A DNA stretch of 64,000 bases from Bradyrhizobium manausense (GTDB taxonomy: Bacteria > Pseudomonadota > Alphaproteobacteria > Rhizobiales > Xanthobacteraceae), in contig NZ_JAFCLG010000005.1 in NCBI RefSeq assembly GCF_018129685.1, positions 310,001 through 374,000 on the forward strand. Reading direction: 5' to 3'. Positions 47,419-55,554 of this stretch are shown in pieces. The notes under the pieces were generated by a model. It saw nothing but the letters and a program-made list of their open reading frames with translations, was not told where the DNA came from and searched no databases. Position numbers and translations under genes: made by a program. Positions within the stretch are counted from its first letter, which is position 1, and every line of letters starts with the position of its first letter.

Positions 47419-48348
47419 ATGATCAAAGTCGCTGTCATCGAGATCGAAGGATGCCTTGCCTCGAGCGCCGCCATCACCCACGACGTGATGGCAACCGCCA
47501 ACCGGATCAGCGGTGCAAAGCGTGTCGTGCCGTTCGAGGTCGCGACAATTCGCTGCGGCGCGCGACGCAGCAACGGCGACATTCGCGGCGCCGATCTCGT
47601 CATCGTTCCCGGGCTCGGGACGACGACGGCGGTCGAGTTGGAGCGCAGATTGCTCAGTCCCGCATGCAGGCGTGCCGAGGATATGGTTGCCGCTGCCTTC
47701 GCAGGCGGCGCAATGCTTGGCGCGTCCTGCGCGAGTACCTTCCTGCTTGCCGAGACCGGCGCGCTCGACGGAAGACGTGCGACGACGACCTGGTGGTATG
47801 CGCCGATGTTCCGCCAGCGCTATCCCAAGGTTGCGCTCGAAGCCGAGCAGATCGTGGTTGCCGACTGGCCAGTTGCGACTGGAGGGGCTGCGATGGCGCA
47901 GATGGACCTGATGCTGGCGGTCGTCGAAAGGTTCGCAGGTCCAAGTCTCGCAAAGGCGTGTGCACGTTATCTGTTGCTGGACGCGCGGCGTTCGCAAGCT
48001 CCTTTCATGGCAGTCACGTTTCTGGCAGGGCAGGACCCGAAGATCGCGAAGGCCGAGAAATGGGTGCGCGCCAACATCGCGCGCGATTTTGCGATCGATG
48101 AACTTGCCGCATCGGTCGCGCTGGCGCCCCGAACATTCGCGCGGCGAATGGCGGCGACCTGCGGCCTTTCACCGATCCAGTTCGTCCAGCGGATCAGACT
48201 GGAGACCGCGCGATTTCTGCTCGAGACCACGCGGCTTCCGGTGGAACAGATCGCCCTTCGGGTGGGATATGCGGAGCCTTCCACGCTGCGCCGCCTGATC
48301 CGTCGCGACACCAAGCGTCCGCCGGGACACTTTCGCCCGGTCGCGTGA
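47419..48348 (+). CDS. GlxA/AraC-family regulator with DJ-1-like N-terminal domain
   Basis: The 309-residue product has an N-terminal glutamine-amidotransferase-like (DJ-1/PfpI) domain of about 180 residues, with FAGGAMLGASCASTFLLAE holding the nucleophile-position Cys. A C-terminal AraC-type double helix-turn-helix follows (FAIDELAASVALAPRTFARRM, then PVEQIALRVGYAEPSTLRRL). It likely controls the divergent hydrolase/tautomerase genes. It is the last core gene before the integrative element. Confidence 0.88.
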   Translation: MIKVAVIEIEGCLASSAAITHDVMATANRISGAKRVVPFEVATIRCGARRSNGDIRGADLVIVPGLGTTTAVELERRLLSPACRRAEDMVAAAFAGGAMLGASCASTFLLAETGALDGRRATTTWWYAPMFRQRYPKVALEAEQIVVADWPVATGGAAMAQMDLMLAVVERFAGPSLAKACARYLLLDARRSQAPFMAVTFLAGQDPKIAKAEKWVRANIARDFAIDELAASVALAPRTFARRMAATCGLSPIQFVQRIRLETARFLLETTRLPVEQIALRVGYAEPSTLRRLIRRDTKRPPGHFRPVA

Positions 48349-48417
48349 TGCCAAAATGAATGAAGCCTTCAGACGTCTGCCGTGCTCAATCGCGGCGGGC
48401 AGGGATATCGGAAGAAA

Positions 48418-48462
48418 TGGCGCACCCGACACGATTCGAACGTGTGACCTTTGCCTTCGGAG
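48418..48462 (-). other. attL: 3' fragment of tRNA-Arg(CCG)
   Basis: On the minus strand the 45 bases read from inside the anticodon loop (CTCCGAA, anticodon CCG) through a complete T arm (ACACG, TTCGAAT, CGTGT) to an encoded CCA end. The 5' half of the tRNA is absent, so this is not a working tRNA. It is the remnant left when an element integrates at the anticodon loop. The intact, reconstituted tRNA is expected beyond the right edge. Confidence 0.82.
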
Positions 48463-48603
48463 CAATTTAGCCTGCCTATCCTAAATGCACGACAGGGCAC
48501 GCTACAATGCGATATGTAACTGAAGATACTAGACAATTCGTATTTCCGCGCCGAACTGTCTATCCAGAATTTCGCTCCGATATCCATCCGGTTGCTTCCG
48601 TGG

Positions 48604-48638
48604 TGCTTCCGCGGAAGCAGCCCCTCACTAGCGAGGGG
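48604..48638 (+). promoter_or_regulatory. Palindrome and Shine-Dalgarno-sequestering hairpin before the integrase
   Basis: TGCTTCCGCGGAAGCA (48604-48619) is a perfect 16-base palindrome. It is followed at once by CCCCTC, ACTAGC, GAGGGG (48621-48638), a six-pair hairpin whose 3' arm GAGGGG is the apparent ribosome-binding site, eight bases before the ATG. Confidence 0.55.
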
Positions 48639-48646
48639 AACACCTC

Positions 48647-50008
48647 ATGGCAAAGCTGACCAAGCGGATCGTGGACGCTGCCGATGTTCGCGAGAAGGAC
48701 TATTTTATCTGGGACGACGAACTGCCCGGTTTCGGCCTCCGCGTGTTCGCCTCCGGCAAGCGCAGCTACCTCATCCAATATCGCGCTGTTGGACGCACGC
48801 GACGCTACACCATCGGCCTGCATGGCGTGTGGACGCCGGAGACAGCCCGGCAAGAAGCGAAGGTCCAACTCGGGCGCGTCGCGCGCGGCGACAACCCTTC
48901 CGAAGAACGTCAGCTCGATCACAAGGCCATCACGGTCAAGGAGCTTTGCGCCCTCTATACCGCTGATCTGAACGCGGGCCTCATTCTGGGTAAGGGCGGG
49001 CGACCGAAAAAGCCCACCACCATCGTCACCGACACTGGCCGTATCGAGCGGCACATCATCCCGCTGATCGGCGCGCGCCGGGTCAAGGATCTCACCAAGG
49101 CCGACATCAACAAGGTCTTGAAGGACATCATGGCCGGCAAGACGCGCGTCGCCGTCAAGACGAAAAAGCTGCGAGGAAAGGCCATTGTTCGTGGTGGCGC
49201 GGGCACCGCCACGCGCACCGTCGGCCTATTGGGCGGAATCCTCACCTACGCTGTCGATGCTGGGATTATAGAGGTCAATCCGGCGCACGGCATCAAGAAG
49301 CCCAAGGACAATGTTCGGAATCGTAGGCTGACCGAGGCGGAGTATCGCACCCTCGGGCAAATGCTTCGCGATGCCGCGGCGAACGAAAAATACGCCATGA
49401 CCGTGGACATCATCCGGCAGATCGCGCTCACCGGCTGCCGCCGCTCGGAAATGATCTCGCTAATGTGGATCGAAGCTGACACCGACGCGAGCTGCATGCG
49501 CCTGGTGGACAGCAAGGAAGGTGAGTCCATTCGTCCAATCGGATTGCCCGTCGTCGAGTATCTGGAGGAACGGCGCAAGACCGCAGCGGGCACCTATGTC
49601 TTCCCAGGTCAGGGCGAGGACCATGCGTTCGGCAGCTTCCCGAACCATTGGGAACAGATTTTCAGCGACAGTCCGCTCGCCGGCGTCACCCCGCATGTCC
49701 TGCGTCACAGCTTTGCCAGCATCGCCAACGATCTCGGTTTCACCGAGGTGACCATCGCGGCGCTCGTCGGCCACTCCAAGGGCTCGGTGACGAGCAAATA
49801 CATTCACACGCTCGACACTGCGCTCATCATGGCCGCCGACACGATCTCCGGTTACATCCAAGGGCTACTCGAGGGGATCGAATTCAAACAGACGGCCTAC
49901 GCATTGGATCGTGATTCTCGTCGAGCTGCGCTTGACCTCTTCCTGACCAAAGCGGTTGGAGAGCCGGGGAACGAAGCCGAGGACGAGGAGCGTCGCTTGG
50001 CAGCTTGA
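48647..50008 (+). CDS. Tyrosine recombinase/integrase (P4-type with DUF4102-like N-terminus)
   Basis: The 453-residue product begins with an arm-binding domain (DYFIWDDELPGFGLRVFASG), then a core-binding domain, then the catalytic domain. The catalytic residues are visible: Arg in ALTGCRRSEMISL, His-x-x-Arg in TPHVLRHSFAS, His in LVGHSKGSV, and the nucleophile Tyr in SKYIHTLD. It presumably moves the element in and out of tRNA-Arg. A hairpin over its ribosome-binding site suggests tight control. It is the only gene on the plus strand in the element. Confidence 0.95.
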   Translation: MAKLTKRIVDAADVREKDYFIWDDELPGFGLRVFASGKRSYLIQYRAVGRTRRYTIGLHGVWTPETARQEAKVQLGRVARGDNPSEERQLDHKAITVKELCALYTADLNAGLILGKGGRPKKPTTIVTDTGRIERHIIPLIGARRVKDLTKADINKVLKDIMAGKTRVAVKTKKLRGKAIVRGGAGTATRTVGLLGGILTYAVDAGIIEVNPAHGIKKPKDNVRNRRLTEAEYRTLGQMLRDAAANEKYAMTVDIIRQIALTGCRRSEMISLMWIEADTDASCMRLVDSKEGESIRPIGLPVVEYLEERRKTAAGTYVFPGQGEDHAFGSFPNHWEQIFSDSPLAGVTPHVLRHSFASIANDLGFTEVTIAALVGHSKGSVTSKYIHTLDTALIMAADTISGYIQGLLEGIEFKQTAYALDRDSRRAALDLFLTKAVGEPGNEAEDEERRLAA

Positions 50009-50314
50009 GGCTTGCGATCAGCCACTGGTCGGCGAGCAATTCATCGCCGCCCACGATGCAGTCGAAAAAGCTTTTTGAAGAAATCGACGATCTTCGGTTT
50101 GGCGCCATCGGCGACCAGGTCATTTGCTCCGAACCGGCAGACCATCCTGACACTCCTGCACACCGAGCGCAGCCGTAGCGGCGCGTTGTCTCGTTCGACC
50201 GCTTGATCGCCCGCTGCCGCATTGGCTCCGCCAGCATTGGAGACTTTCTGAGGCAGGAACGTCTCGCAGAGGGGGCATCTGACGCAATCGCCTCACGCCC
50301 CCGTTGCGCGCAAT
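50009..50314. other. Gene-poor stretch between the integrase and the caspase-helicase gene
   Basis: The two flanking genes converge here. A minus-strand frame of 34 codons (50041-50145) begins MVCRFGANDLVADGAKPKI and could be a remnant or a tiny protein, but nothing supports it. No terminator-like hairpin was recognised. Confidence 0.5.
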
Positions 50315-53300
50315 TTAGGGCACATATACTTCAAGGATCGGGGCGGAAGGCGCCACCGCTTCGGCCCGACGCTTGGCAACGCGCTTCGCCGCATCGCGGA
50401 CAAGTGCAAGCTTGCGCCTGTCCTTGTCCACGCATGCCAGAATTTGGTCATCAGTTGCGGCGTCGATCTGTTCGGGCTCACAGAGCTGCGCGGCGGCCAA
50501 GCGGCAATAGTCGCCCCGCAGCAAATCGGCTCCAGCGAATTGGGCGAGGTCGACGGCGGCGCTGGGCACGCCATATGTCAACCGGATCGCCAGACGTCTC
50601 ACACGGTCACCGAGATCGAGCGTGGGGTGCAGGATCTCGGCGACGCGAGCCGCGACCGGCATCAGATCGCAAGTCCGCGCTGCGACCGCGCGTATGGGGC
50701 CGGCGGCGCCGCCAAACGCACCACCGAACTGCGTCAGCACGCGCTCGATCTCGCTCATGGCACGACCGGACACGAACAAAAGACAAGCGACCGCCTTCTT
50801 CGCACGCAGGGTCGCCTGATGATCTTCTGTTGTCCCGCGCTGAAGCGCGTTCAGGACGTGCCACGGCACATTCTGCCTCTGCAGCTCGTTGGGCCATAGC
50901 TGAGGCTCTTTCTGCGTGCTTTTTCGGTTGATCGGAAAAAGGAGTTGATCGACCTCGACCGTCGTTTGAGCTGCGGCAATCAGGACGGGATCGCTGATTT
51001 CTTGGGGCTGAAGCGAGCCGAGGCAATCTACGAGCGCGACGATGGACCCGACCTCTGCCGCGCTTTCGCCAGCGAGACGGCCCAGCTTGGTCAATTCATA
51101 CGCGCCTGTAGCGTTCTTCTGCACCAGGCCGTGGCGTTCCAAATCCGCTAGGGCCGAAAGCAGATCCGGCCGGCTCCACTGCCACGCGCTATGGGCGCGC
51201 CGGGCTTGGAACGCGCCGAAGCTCGATTCCAGAAATTCGACAATCTCCTCGCTCGGCACGCCTTCGCCGGCCGCTCGTTGTGCCGCGACTAGGACGCGGA
51301 TAATCAGGGAGCGTGGGTCGGTTGTACCGTCGAGGAAGCGGGACACCAAGTCTTCCGGCTCCGCGGTCACGTATCGCGACCACAGATCATGCTCGGCGCG
51401 CGGATCGAGCGCCAGCAGATACGAAGCTCCCTTCTCGGCGAAGCCAAGCCTTCCCGCGCGACCGACTAGGTTCTTGTATTCGGCTACCGAATAGGGCTCG
51501 TCGCCGGGATGATTCAAGCCGGCGATGATGACCGATGACGCGGGCGTGTTCACGCCCATCGCCAGCGTCGTCGTGGCTGCGATGACGCGCAGGCCCGAGC
51601 CGCTACGGCGAAATTCTTCCTCGATGACGCGCCGCTCTTCGCGGTCGAGATCCGAGTTGTGGAAAGCGACGCCGCGCCCCAGCGCGCTCCGCAAGTCGGC
51701 GCTGGCCTGCGAGGGATCGCCGCCGGGCATCTGCGTCAGCGCCTCGGCAGCCGGAGGCAATCCGAGCGACTCTGCGAGATAGTTGGCGCAGCCGCGGGCT
51801 TCGCCCTTGGTTTCGCGAAACACGATCACCTGCTGGCCTTCGGCGACAAGCTTGCGCACCAGCGGGATGATCCAATCCTGGCTGGATCCTTTGCCGCCGA
51901 CAAGACGCCGAACGAGCGGCCCCTCAACCTGCTCATTGCCATTCTCCGGGTCAAGAAAGCGGAAATGCCCGGTGCCGAGCAACAAGCCCTCCTCAAGCGG
52001 AACGGGCCGCTCCGTGCGCCGCAAGAGCCGCGCGCCGAGCCATTGCTCAAGGCCGTTCGTGTCCCCGATCACAGCCGAAAGCGCGATCAGTTGGGGCTCG
52101 ATCCCCTCACGCCGGCGCATCCGGATGAGCGTCAAAATGAACTCCAGATTCGCGCCGCGGCCACGGTCGGCGATCATCTGCGCTTCGTCGATCACGATCG
52201 CGCCGACCTGCGCCAGCACATGAGGGAATGTCAGCGCGATCGCGGCGAACTTCTCATAGGTCAGGAGACCGACATCGTATTGGCCCCGCAGCAGAGGCGC
52301 GATGTCGTCCGTCTCGCCCGTCGCTTCCACCGTGCGGACCCCGAAACCGCCATAGACGCTCTCGAAGTGCCGCCGCTTGTCTGCCACAAGGGCCTTAAGC
52401 GGCAGCAGAAACAAAGCCCGTTTGCGATCCAGCACGTTCCGGAGCGCCGCGAGCTCGCCCACCATCGTCTTGCCCGAGGATGTCGGGGCCGACACCACCA
52501 GGTTCTCGCCGTCCAGCACGCCGAAGTCGGTGATGGCGGAGATCTGAAGCGCATTCAAGGACGGGATCGCTCCAGCCCAGGCGGTGACAAGCGCGTCGGG
52601 GAAACCGGCCGACGAGAGGCTGGCAAGATCGGACGTCACCTTGGCAGGCAGACGCGCCGGGAAGGCCGCCCGATACTTAGCGCCCGGCACGAACACGGGC
52701 CACGCGACATCGCCGTCGATGCTCCCGCGCATGGTCGGGTTCTGCTCTTTGCCGCCCTGCAGCGCGGCCGCCCGGACGCGGCTCGTGACATGCTCGAGGA
52801 GGCGGTAGAGCGAGAGCTTGCCGCCGCTCACGACTTCCTCGGCGCCACATAGCGCCTCAAGCAGAAAGTGGGTCAGAAAGCCGTGCCCGAACCGGCGGTG
52901 CTCATAGGCGGGCTCGGTCGCCGCGGAGGCGGTGAAGATGATCCGACCAGCGCCGCCAAGCTGAGCCAGGCGCGCTTCGGCGGACAAAAGGCTGCGCGGC
53001 TTCGCATCGACGTGCAGAACCTTCGCCCCAATGCCGCCGGAAAAACAACAGTCGAGGAACAGGATCAGGCGCTTTGCCGGTATCCGCGAGAACCATTCCT
53101 GCAACAGCTCGAGCGGGATCGCGGAGCCGGCGAGATCATCTGGATTCGCGTCGTGGGTGACGAGCTCATGTGTCTCCGACCCATGGCCGGAGAACGCGAT
53201 CACCACCGTATCCTCGGGGCCGCAGCCGGCCAGGTCGGCAAATGCGTCCTCAATCCGCTGCCGCGTGGCCTCCGCATCTGCCAGCAAGACTGTGCTGCCG

Positions 53301-53419
53301 CCCAGCGTGTCGAAGAACAGTGCCTCCAGCGCCGTCGCGTCGCGACGCGCGCAGGTCAGCTCATCAATGCCGGTCGAGCTATAACGGTCGATGCCGATGA
53401 ACAGGCCGCGAAACGGCAT
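50315..53419 (-). CDS. Caspase-like protease fused to a Ski2-like DEAD/DEAH helicase
   Basis: The 1034-residue product has an N-terminal C14 caspase-like domain (about 1-245) with the catalytic His79 in AFSGHGSET and Cys125 in LDCCFSGG. A Ski2-like superfamily 2 helicase follows from about 285: Walker A APTSSGKT (311-318), DEAQ box (411-414), a motif III-like LSAV, and the motif VI-type NLVGRAGRLG. The C-terminal 250 residues are helical. Bacterial caspase-like proteases often act in defence by cleaving a partner after a trigger; here the helicase could sense nucleic acid. It is 11 bases downstream of the DUF2158 gene and probably cotranscribed. Confidence 0.93.
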   Translation of the reverse strand: MPFRGLFIGIDRYSSTGIDELTCARRDATALEALFFDTLGGSTVLLADAEATRQRIEDAFADLAGCGPEDTVVIAFSGHGSETHELVTHDANPDDLAGSAIPLELLQEWFSRIPAKRLILFLDCCFSGGIGAKVLHVDAKPRSLLSAEARLAQLGGAGRIIFTASAATEPAYEHRRFGHGFLTHFLLEALCGAEEVVSGGKLSLYRLLEHVTSRVRAAALQGGKEQNPTMRGSIDGDVAWPVFVPGAKYRAAFPARLPAKVTSDLASLSSAGFPDALVTAWAGAIPSLNALQISAITDFGVLDGENLVVSAPTSSGKTMVGELAALRNVLDRKRALFLLPLKALVADKRRHFESVYGGFGVRTVEATGETDDIAPLLRGQYDVGLLTYEKFAAIALTFPHVLAQVGAIVIDEAQMIADRGRGANLEFILTLIRMRRREGIEPQLIALSAVIGDTNGLEQWLGARLLRRTERPVPLEEGLLLGTGHFRFLDPENGNEQVEGPLVRRLVGGKGSSQDWIIPLVRKLVAEGQQVIVFRETKGEARGCANYLAESLGLPPAAEALTQMPGGDPSQASADLRSALGRGVAFHNSDLDREERRVIEEEFRRSGSGLRVIAATTTLAMGVNTPASSVIIAGLNHPGDEPYSVAEYKNLVGRAGRLGFAEKGASYLLALDPRAEHDLWSRYVTAEPEDLVSRFLDGTTDPRSLIIRVLVAAQRAAGEGVPSEEIVEFLESSFGAFQARRAHSAWQWSRPDLLSALADLERHGLVQKNATGAYELTKLGRLAGESAAEVGSIVALVDCLGSLQPQEISDPVLIAAAQTTVEVDQLLFPINRKSTQKEPQLWPNELQRQNVPWHVLNALQRGTTEDHQATLRAKKAVACLLFVSGRAMSEIERVLTQFGGAFGGAAGPIRAVAARTCDLMPVAARVAEILHPTLDLGDRVRRLAIRLTYGVPSAAVDLAQFAGADLLRGDYCRLAAAQLCEPEQIDAATDDQILACVDKDRRKLALVRDAAKRVAKRRAEAVAPSAPILEVYVP

Positions 53420-53430
53420 GAGGCACCACG

Positions 53431-53667
53431 CTACGCCCGAACGACGCCGACGGAGAACGCGGCTCGTGGCTTCTCAGCCTTCTCCAGCACGACCGGCGCG
53501 AACGTGTCTTTCCGCGCGACCTGCTTGTTGCCCACCTTCTCGAACCAGACACACCAGACGGCATCCTCCTCCAGCATGGCCGTCTTCCCGACCTGCTCGA
53601 CCGTCATGATCGGCCCGCCTGACTTCACCCGCACAAGATCGCCGGGCTTGAATTCGGTAGCATCCAT
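53431..53667 (-). CDS. DUF2158 (YodC-like) protein
   Basis: The 78-residue product begins FKPGDLVRVKSGGPIMTVEQVG after a short leader, the typical DUF2158 start, and continues with a Trp-rich strand (AVWCVWFEKVG). These are small SH3-like beta proteins with no defined function. The ATG at 53667 follows GGAG. Placed just upstream of the caspase-helicase gene, it could be a regulator, inhibitor or substrate of that protease; the sequence alone cannot tell. Confidence 0.87.
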   Translation of the reverse strand: MDATEFKPGDLVRVKSGGPIMTVEQVGKTAMLEEDAVWCVWFEKVGNKQVARKDTFAPVVLEKAEKPRAAFSVGVVRA

Positions 53668-53913
53668 TCTCCACGCTCCTTCTCGATGCCTATCTGTCCT
53701 CGCCAGGCACCGGAGGAGGTCGCAAGAAGCTCGCCCACGTCCCCACCACCATGAGTGGAGACGCGCACGTGCTAGGAGATCGCCCCATGCCTAACATCAA
53801 TATATGGTGTGTCGGTCATTCCTTGCACAAGGATTTCGGCGAAGACCGTGTAAGCTCCTGATAGATGTTCTTGATTTGTCTCTTAGGGCTGCGCTGCGTT
53901 CCGAAGCGGGATA

Positions 53914-53938
53914 GCCCGACGGCAACCTGCCGTCGGGC
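53914..53938 (-). terminator. Strong hairpin after the ubiquitin-like cassette
   Basis: GCCCGACGGCA, a three-base loop and TGCCGTCGGGC form 11 perfect pairs, six bases after the DUF6527 stop. No T run follows, so termination may be factor-dependent. The 277-base gap 53668-53944 shows no gene and should contain the promoter of the DUF2158/caspase-helicase pair. Confidence 0.6.
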
Positions 53939-53944
53939 CTATCG

Positions 53945-54385
53945 TCACGATCTGCCAGATAGCCAACGCCAGGCGCGGCGCCAGAAGCCGGGAGCCGCCT
54001 TGACGGGAGCGGGCTGAACGGCAAGTTCGATCGCTGGCGTCTGCCCGTAGAAGCGCGCTTTGGCAGCGCGGTCACGACGACGCTCGGCTTCGACCTGCTC
54101 GTCACTCCAGGGGCCGGCCTCGATCACCTTGCTGCGGTCGATCACATAGTGTGACCGGCATTTCAGCGTCCAATTGCCGATCGACGGCCGAAGGGAGACG
54201 GTCTCGCCATCGAACGTCATCTTCCAGTCCGTCGGCGTGAAGGGGGCGACGACCTCCTCGCCGCAACCGCAGCAGCAGCTGTGGGCTGATGTGGCATATT
54301 CCATCGAAACATAGAGAATGCCTGCCTCAAGGCGCTCAGGGATGTGTTCGACGAAACGATGTTCGAGTCGCTTGTGCCGTATCAC
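53945..54385 (-). CDS. DUF6527 family protein of the ubiquitin-like cassette
   Basis: The GTG at 54385 overlaps the stop of the E1-like gene as GTGA, so I prefer it to an upstream ATG at 54481 that would lie inside that gene. The 146-residue product has a cysteine cluster (HSCCCGCGEE) and a later Cys-His pair (LKCRSHYVI), which look like metal ligands or a catalytic site, and a Trp-rich basic C-terminus. DUF6527 proteins are known to me mainly as neighbours of ThiF-type E1 and multi-ubiquitin genes. A peptidase or accessory role is possible but not shown. Confidence 0.8.
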   Translation of the reverse strand: MIRHKRLEHRFVEHIPERLEAGILYVSMEYATSAHSCCCGCGEEVVAPFTPTDWKMTFDGETVSLRPSIGNWTLKCRSHYVIDRSKVIEAGPWSDEQVEAERRRDRAAKARFYGQTPAIELAVQPAPVKAAPGFWRRAWRWLSGRS

Positions 54386-55554
54386 GCGAGATCCCCGTTG
54401 ATCAGCATGTTGCCGTCGGTGGTGTAGGTGCAGTGATGCTCGCGCTCGAGGTCGCGGTAGAAGCCGCGAATCTTCTTCCACTTGACGACCGCGAGGACAG
54501 CATTCAGGGCGTTGAGATCCGCGACCTGGATGTTGGAGGCGTAGATGTCCTTGGCGCCGCCGCCGACGAAGGAAATGCGCTGCCGCGCGTGATCGCGCTT
54601 CTCCGGCGTACTGGCGGTGACGCGCAGGATGCCGCCCAGCGACCCCTCGTCGAGCTCGAGCCCCATGCCAACATCGACGAACGCGGCGCCGATCGCCTCG
54701 AGCTTCTCTACGATCAGCCGCTTAGCGTCACCCGCATCGAGGGACAGGAACGCGAAGGTGACGCCGTCGAGAAGGTGAATGTTGTCGACGCCGAGCGCGA
54801 CATCGTGCGCCACGATGTTCCGGTGCATCCGGCTGTAGATGCGCTTCAGGTATTCGACCTTCTTGGGCGCTTCCCGCAATTCCTCCAGGCTCGGAGCGCC
54901 CGGCGCGCGAAACGCGTTATGGGTCAGGAACTCGTCGCTGTCGAACAGCCGGATTTCCCGGACAGGCGTCTTGGCGACGAAATCCAGGATGTAGCCGCCG
55001 GTCCCCCCGACGCCGATGATGGCGACCCGCTCGTTGACGAGTCGCTCGGTCAGGACGCCGATCCCGACACGGTCGGAGGCGGTCTCGACATAGTTGAAGA
55101 CGCTGTCCTCCTCCTCTTCCGGTTCGCGGAAGGTGCGAGGCGTCGCGCCGGACTTCAGCACTGCGGCCGGGCCCGCGAGGATATTCGCGTAGCTCGTCAT
55201 CTTGTGGTGGTAGTCCGAGTAGCCGCCGTCTGGCTTGCTGGAGAAGCTGTGCGTCGCCTTCAGGCCGTGGCCGAGATCGAAGGCGCCGGCCGCATGCGAG
55301 ATGCCCTGGATGGGCCTGCCGTCGGCGTGGCACGGGAAATCGCCGTCCCAGTGGATGACATGGGTGTCGGGCGGGCGCGTCTGATCTCCGGCCAGCGTGA
55401 GGCTGGAGATGAGGGTGCCGATGCGCACCTCCCGGCGCGCATCGACATACGGCACCTCGCGCATAACGAGATACCCGCCCTGCTGCTGGACGAAGTAGCC
55501 TTCGTCCCGCAGCCGCTTGAGGTCCGGATTACGACTGAACAGTGCGCGTGACAT
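54382..55554 (-). CDS. E1-like ThiF-family adenylyltransferase with N-terminal extension
   Basis: The ATG at 55554 lies within the end of the multi-ubiquitin gene (26-base overlap) and gives 390 residues. The C-terminal half is an E1/ThiF adenylation domain with the ATP loop IIGVGGTGGYI (180-189) and the following FDSDEF (204-209). The N-terminal half of about 165 residues contains HVIHWDGDFPCHADGRP (His68, Cys75, His76), which could be an E2-like site, as in fused E2-E1 proteins of other bacterial conjugation systems. The only cysteines are Cys75 and Cys375. It would adenylate the multi-ubiquitin C-terminus. Confidence 0.9.
   Translation of the reverse strand: MSRALFSRNPDLKRLRDEGYFVQQQGGYLVMREVPYVDARREVRIGTLISSLTLAGDQTRPPDTHVIHWDGDFPCHADGRPIQGISHAAGAFDLGHGLKATHSFSSKPDGGYSDYHHKMTSYANILAGPAAVLKSGATPRTFREPEEEEDSVFNYVETASDRVGIGVLTERLVNERVAIIGVGGTGGYILDFVAKTPVREIRLFDSDEFLTHNAFRAPGAPSLEELREAPKKVEYLKRIYSRMHRNIVAHDVALGVDNIHLLDGVTFAFLSLDAGDAKRLIVEKLEAIGAAFVDVGMGLELDEGSLGGILRVTASTPEKRDHARQRISFVGGGAKDIYASNIQVADLNALNAVLAVVKWKKIRGFYRDLEREHHCTYTTDGNMLINGDLA

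Noticed and set aside
48418..48490. Functional tRNA gene at the element boundary
   Set aside because: Only the 3' part from the anticodon loop is present; the sequence after it does not form a D arm or 5' acceptor strand.
50041..50145. 34-codon minus-strand frame beginning MVCRFGANDLVADGAKP
   Set aside because: It has no visible ribosome-binding site, no family match I can name, and lies in a convergent gap. It may be a remnant, but I cannot support it.
54385..54481. Longer DUF6527 protein starting at the ATG at 54481
   Set aside because: It would lie within the coding region of the E1-like gene, and the added residues are Arg- and His-rich with no pattern; the GTG at 54385 overlaps the stop in the usual coupled way.
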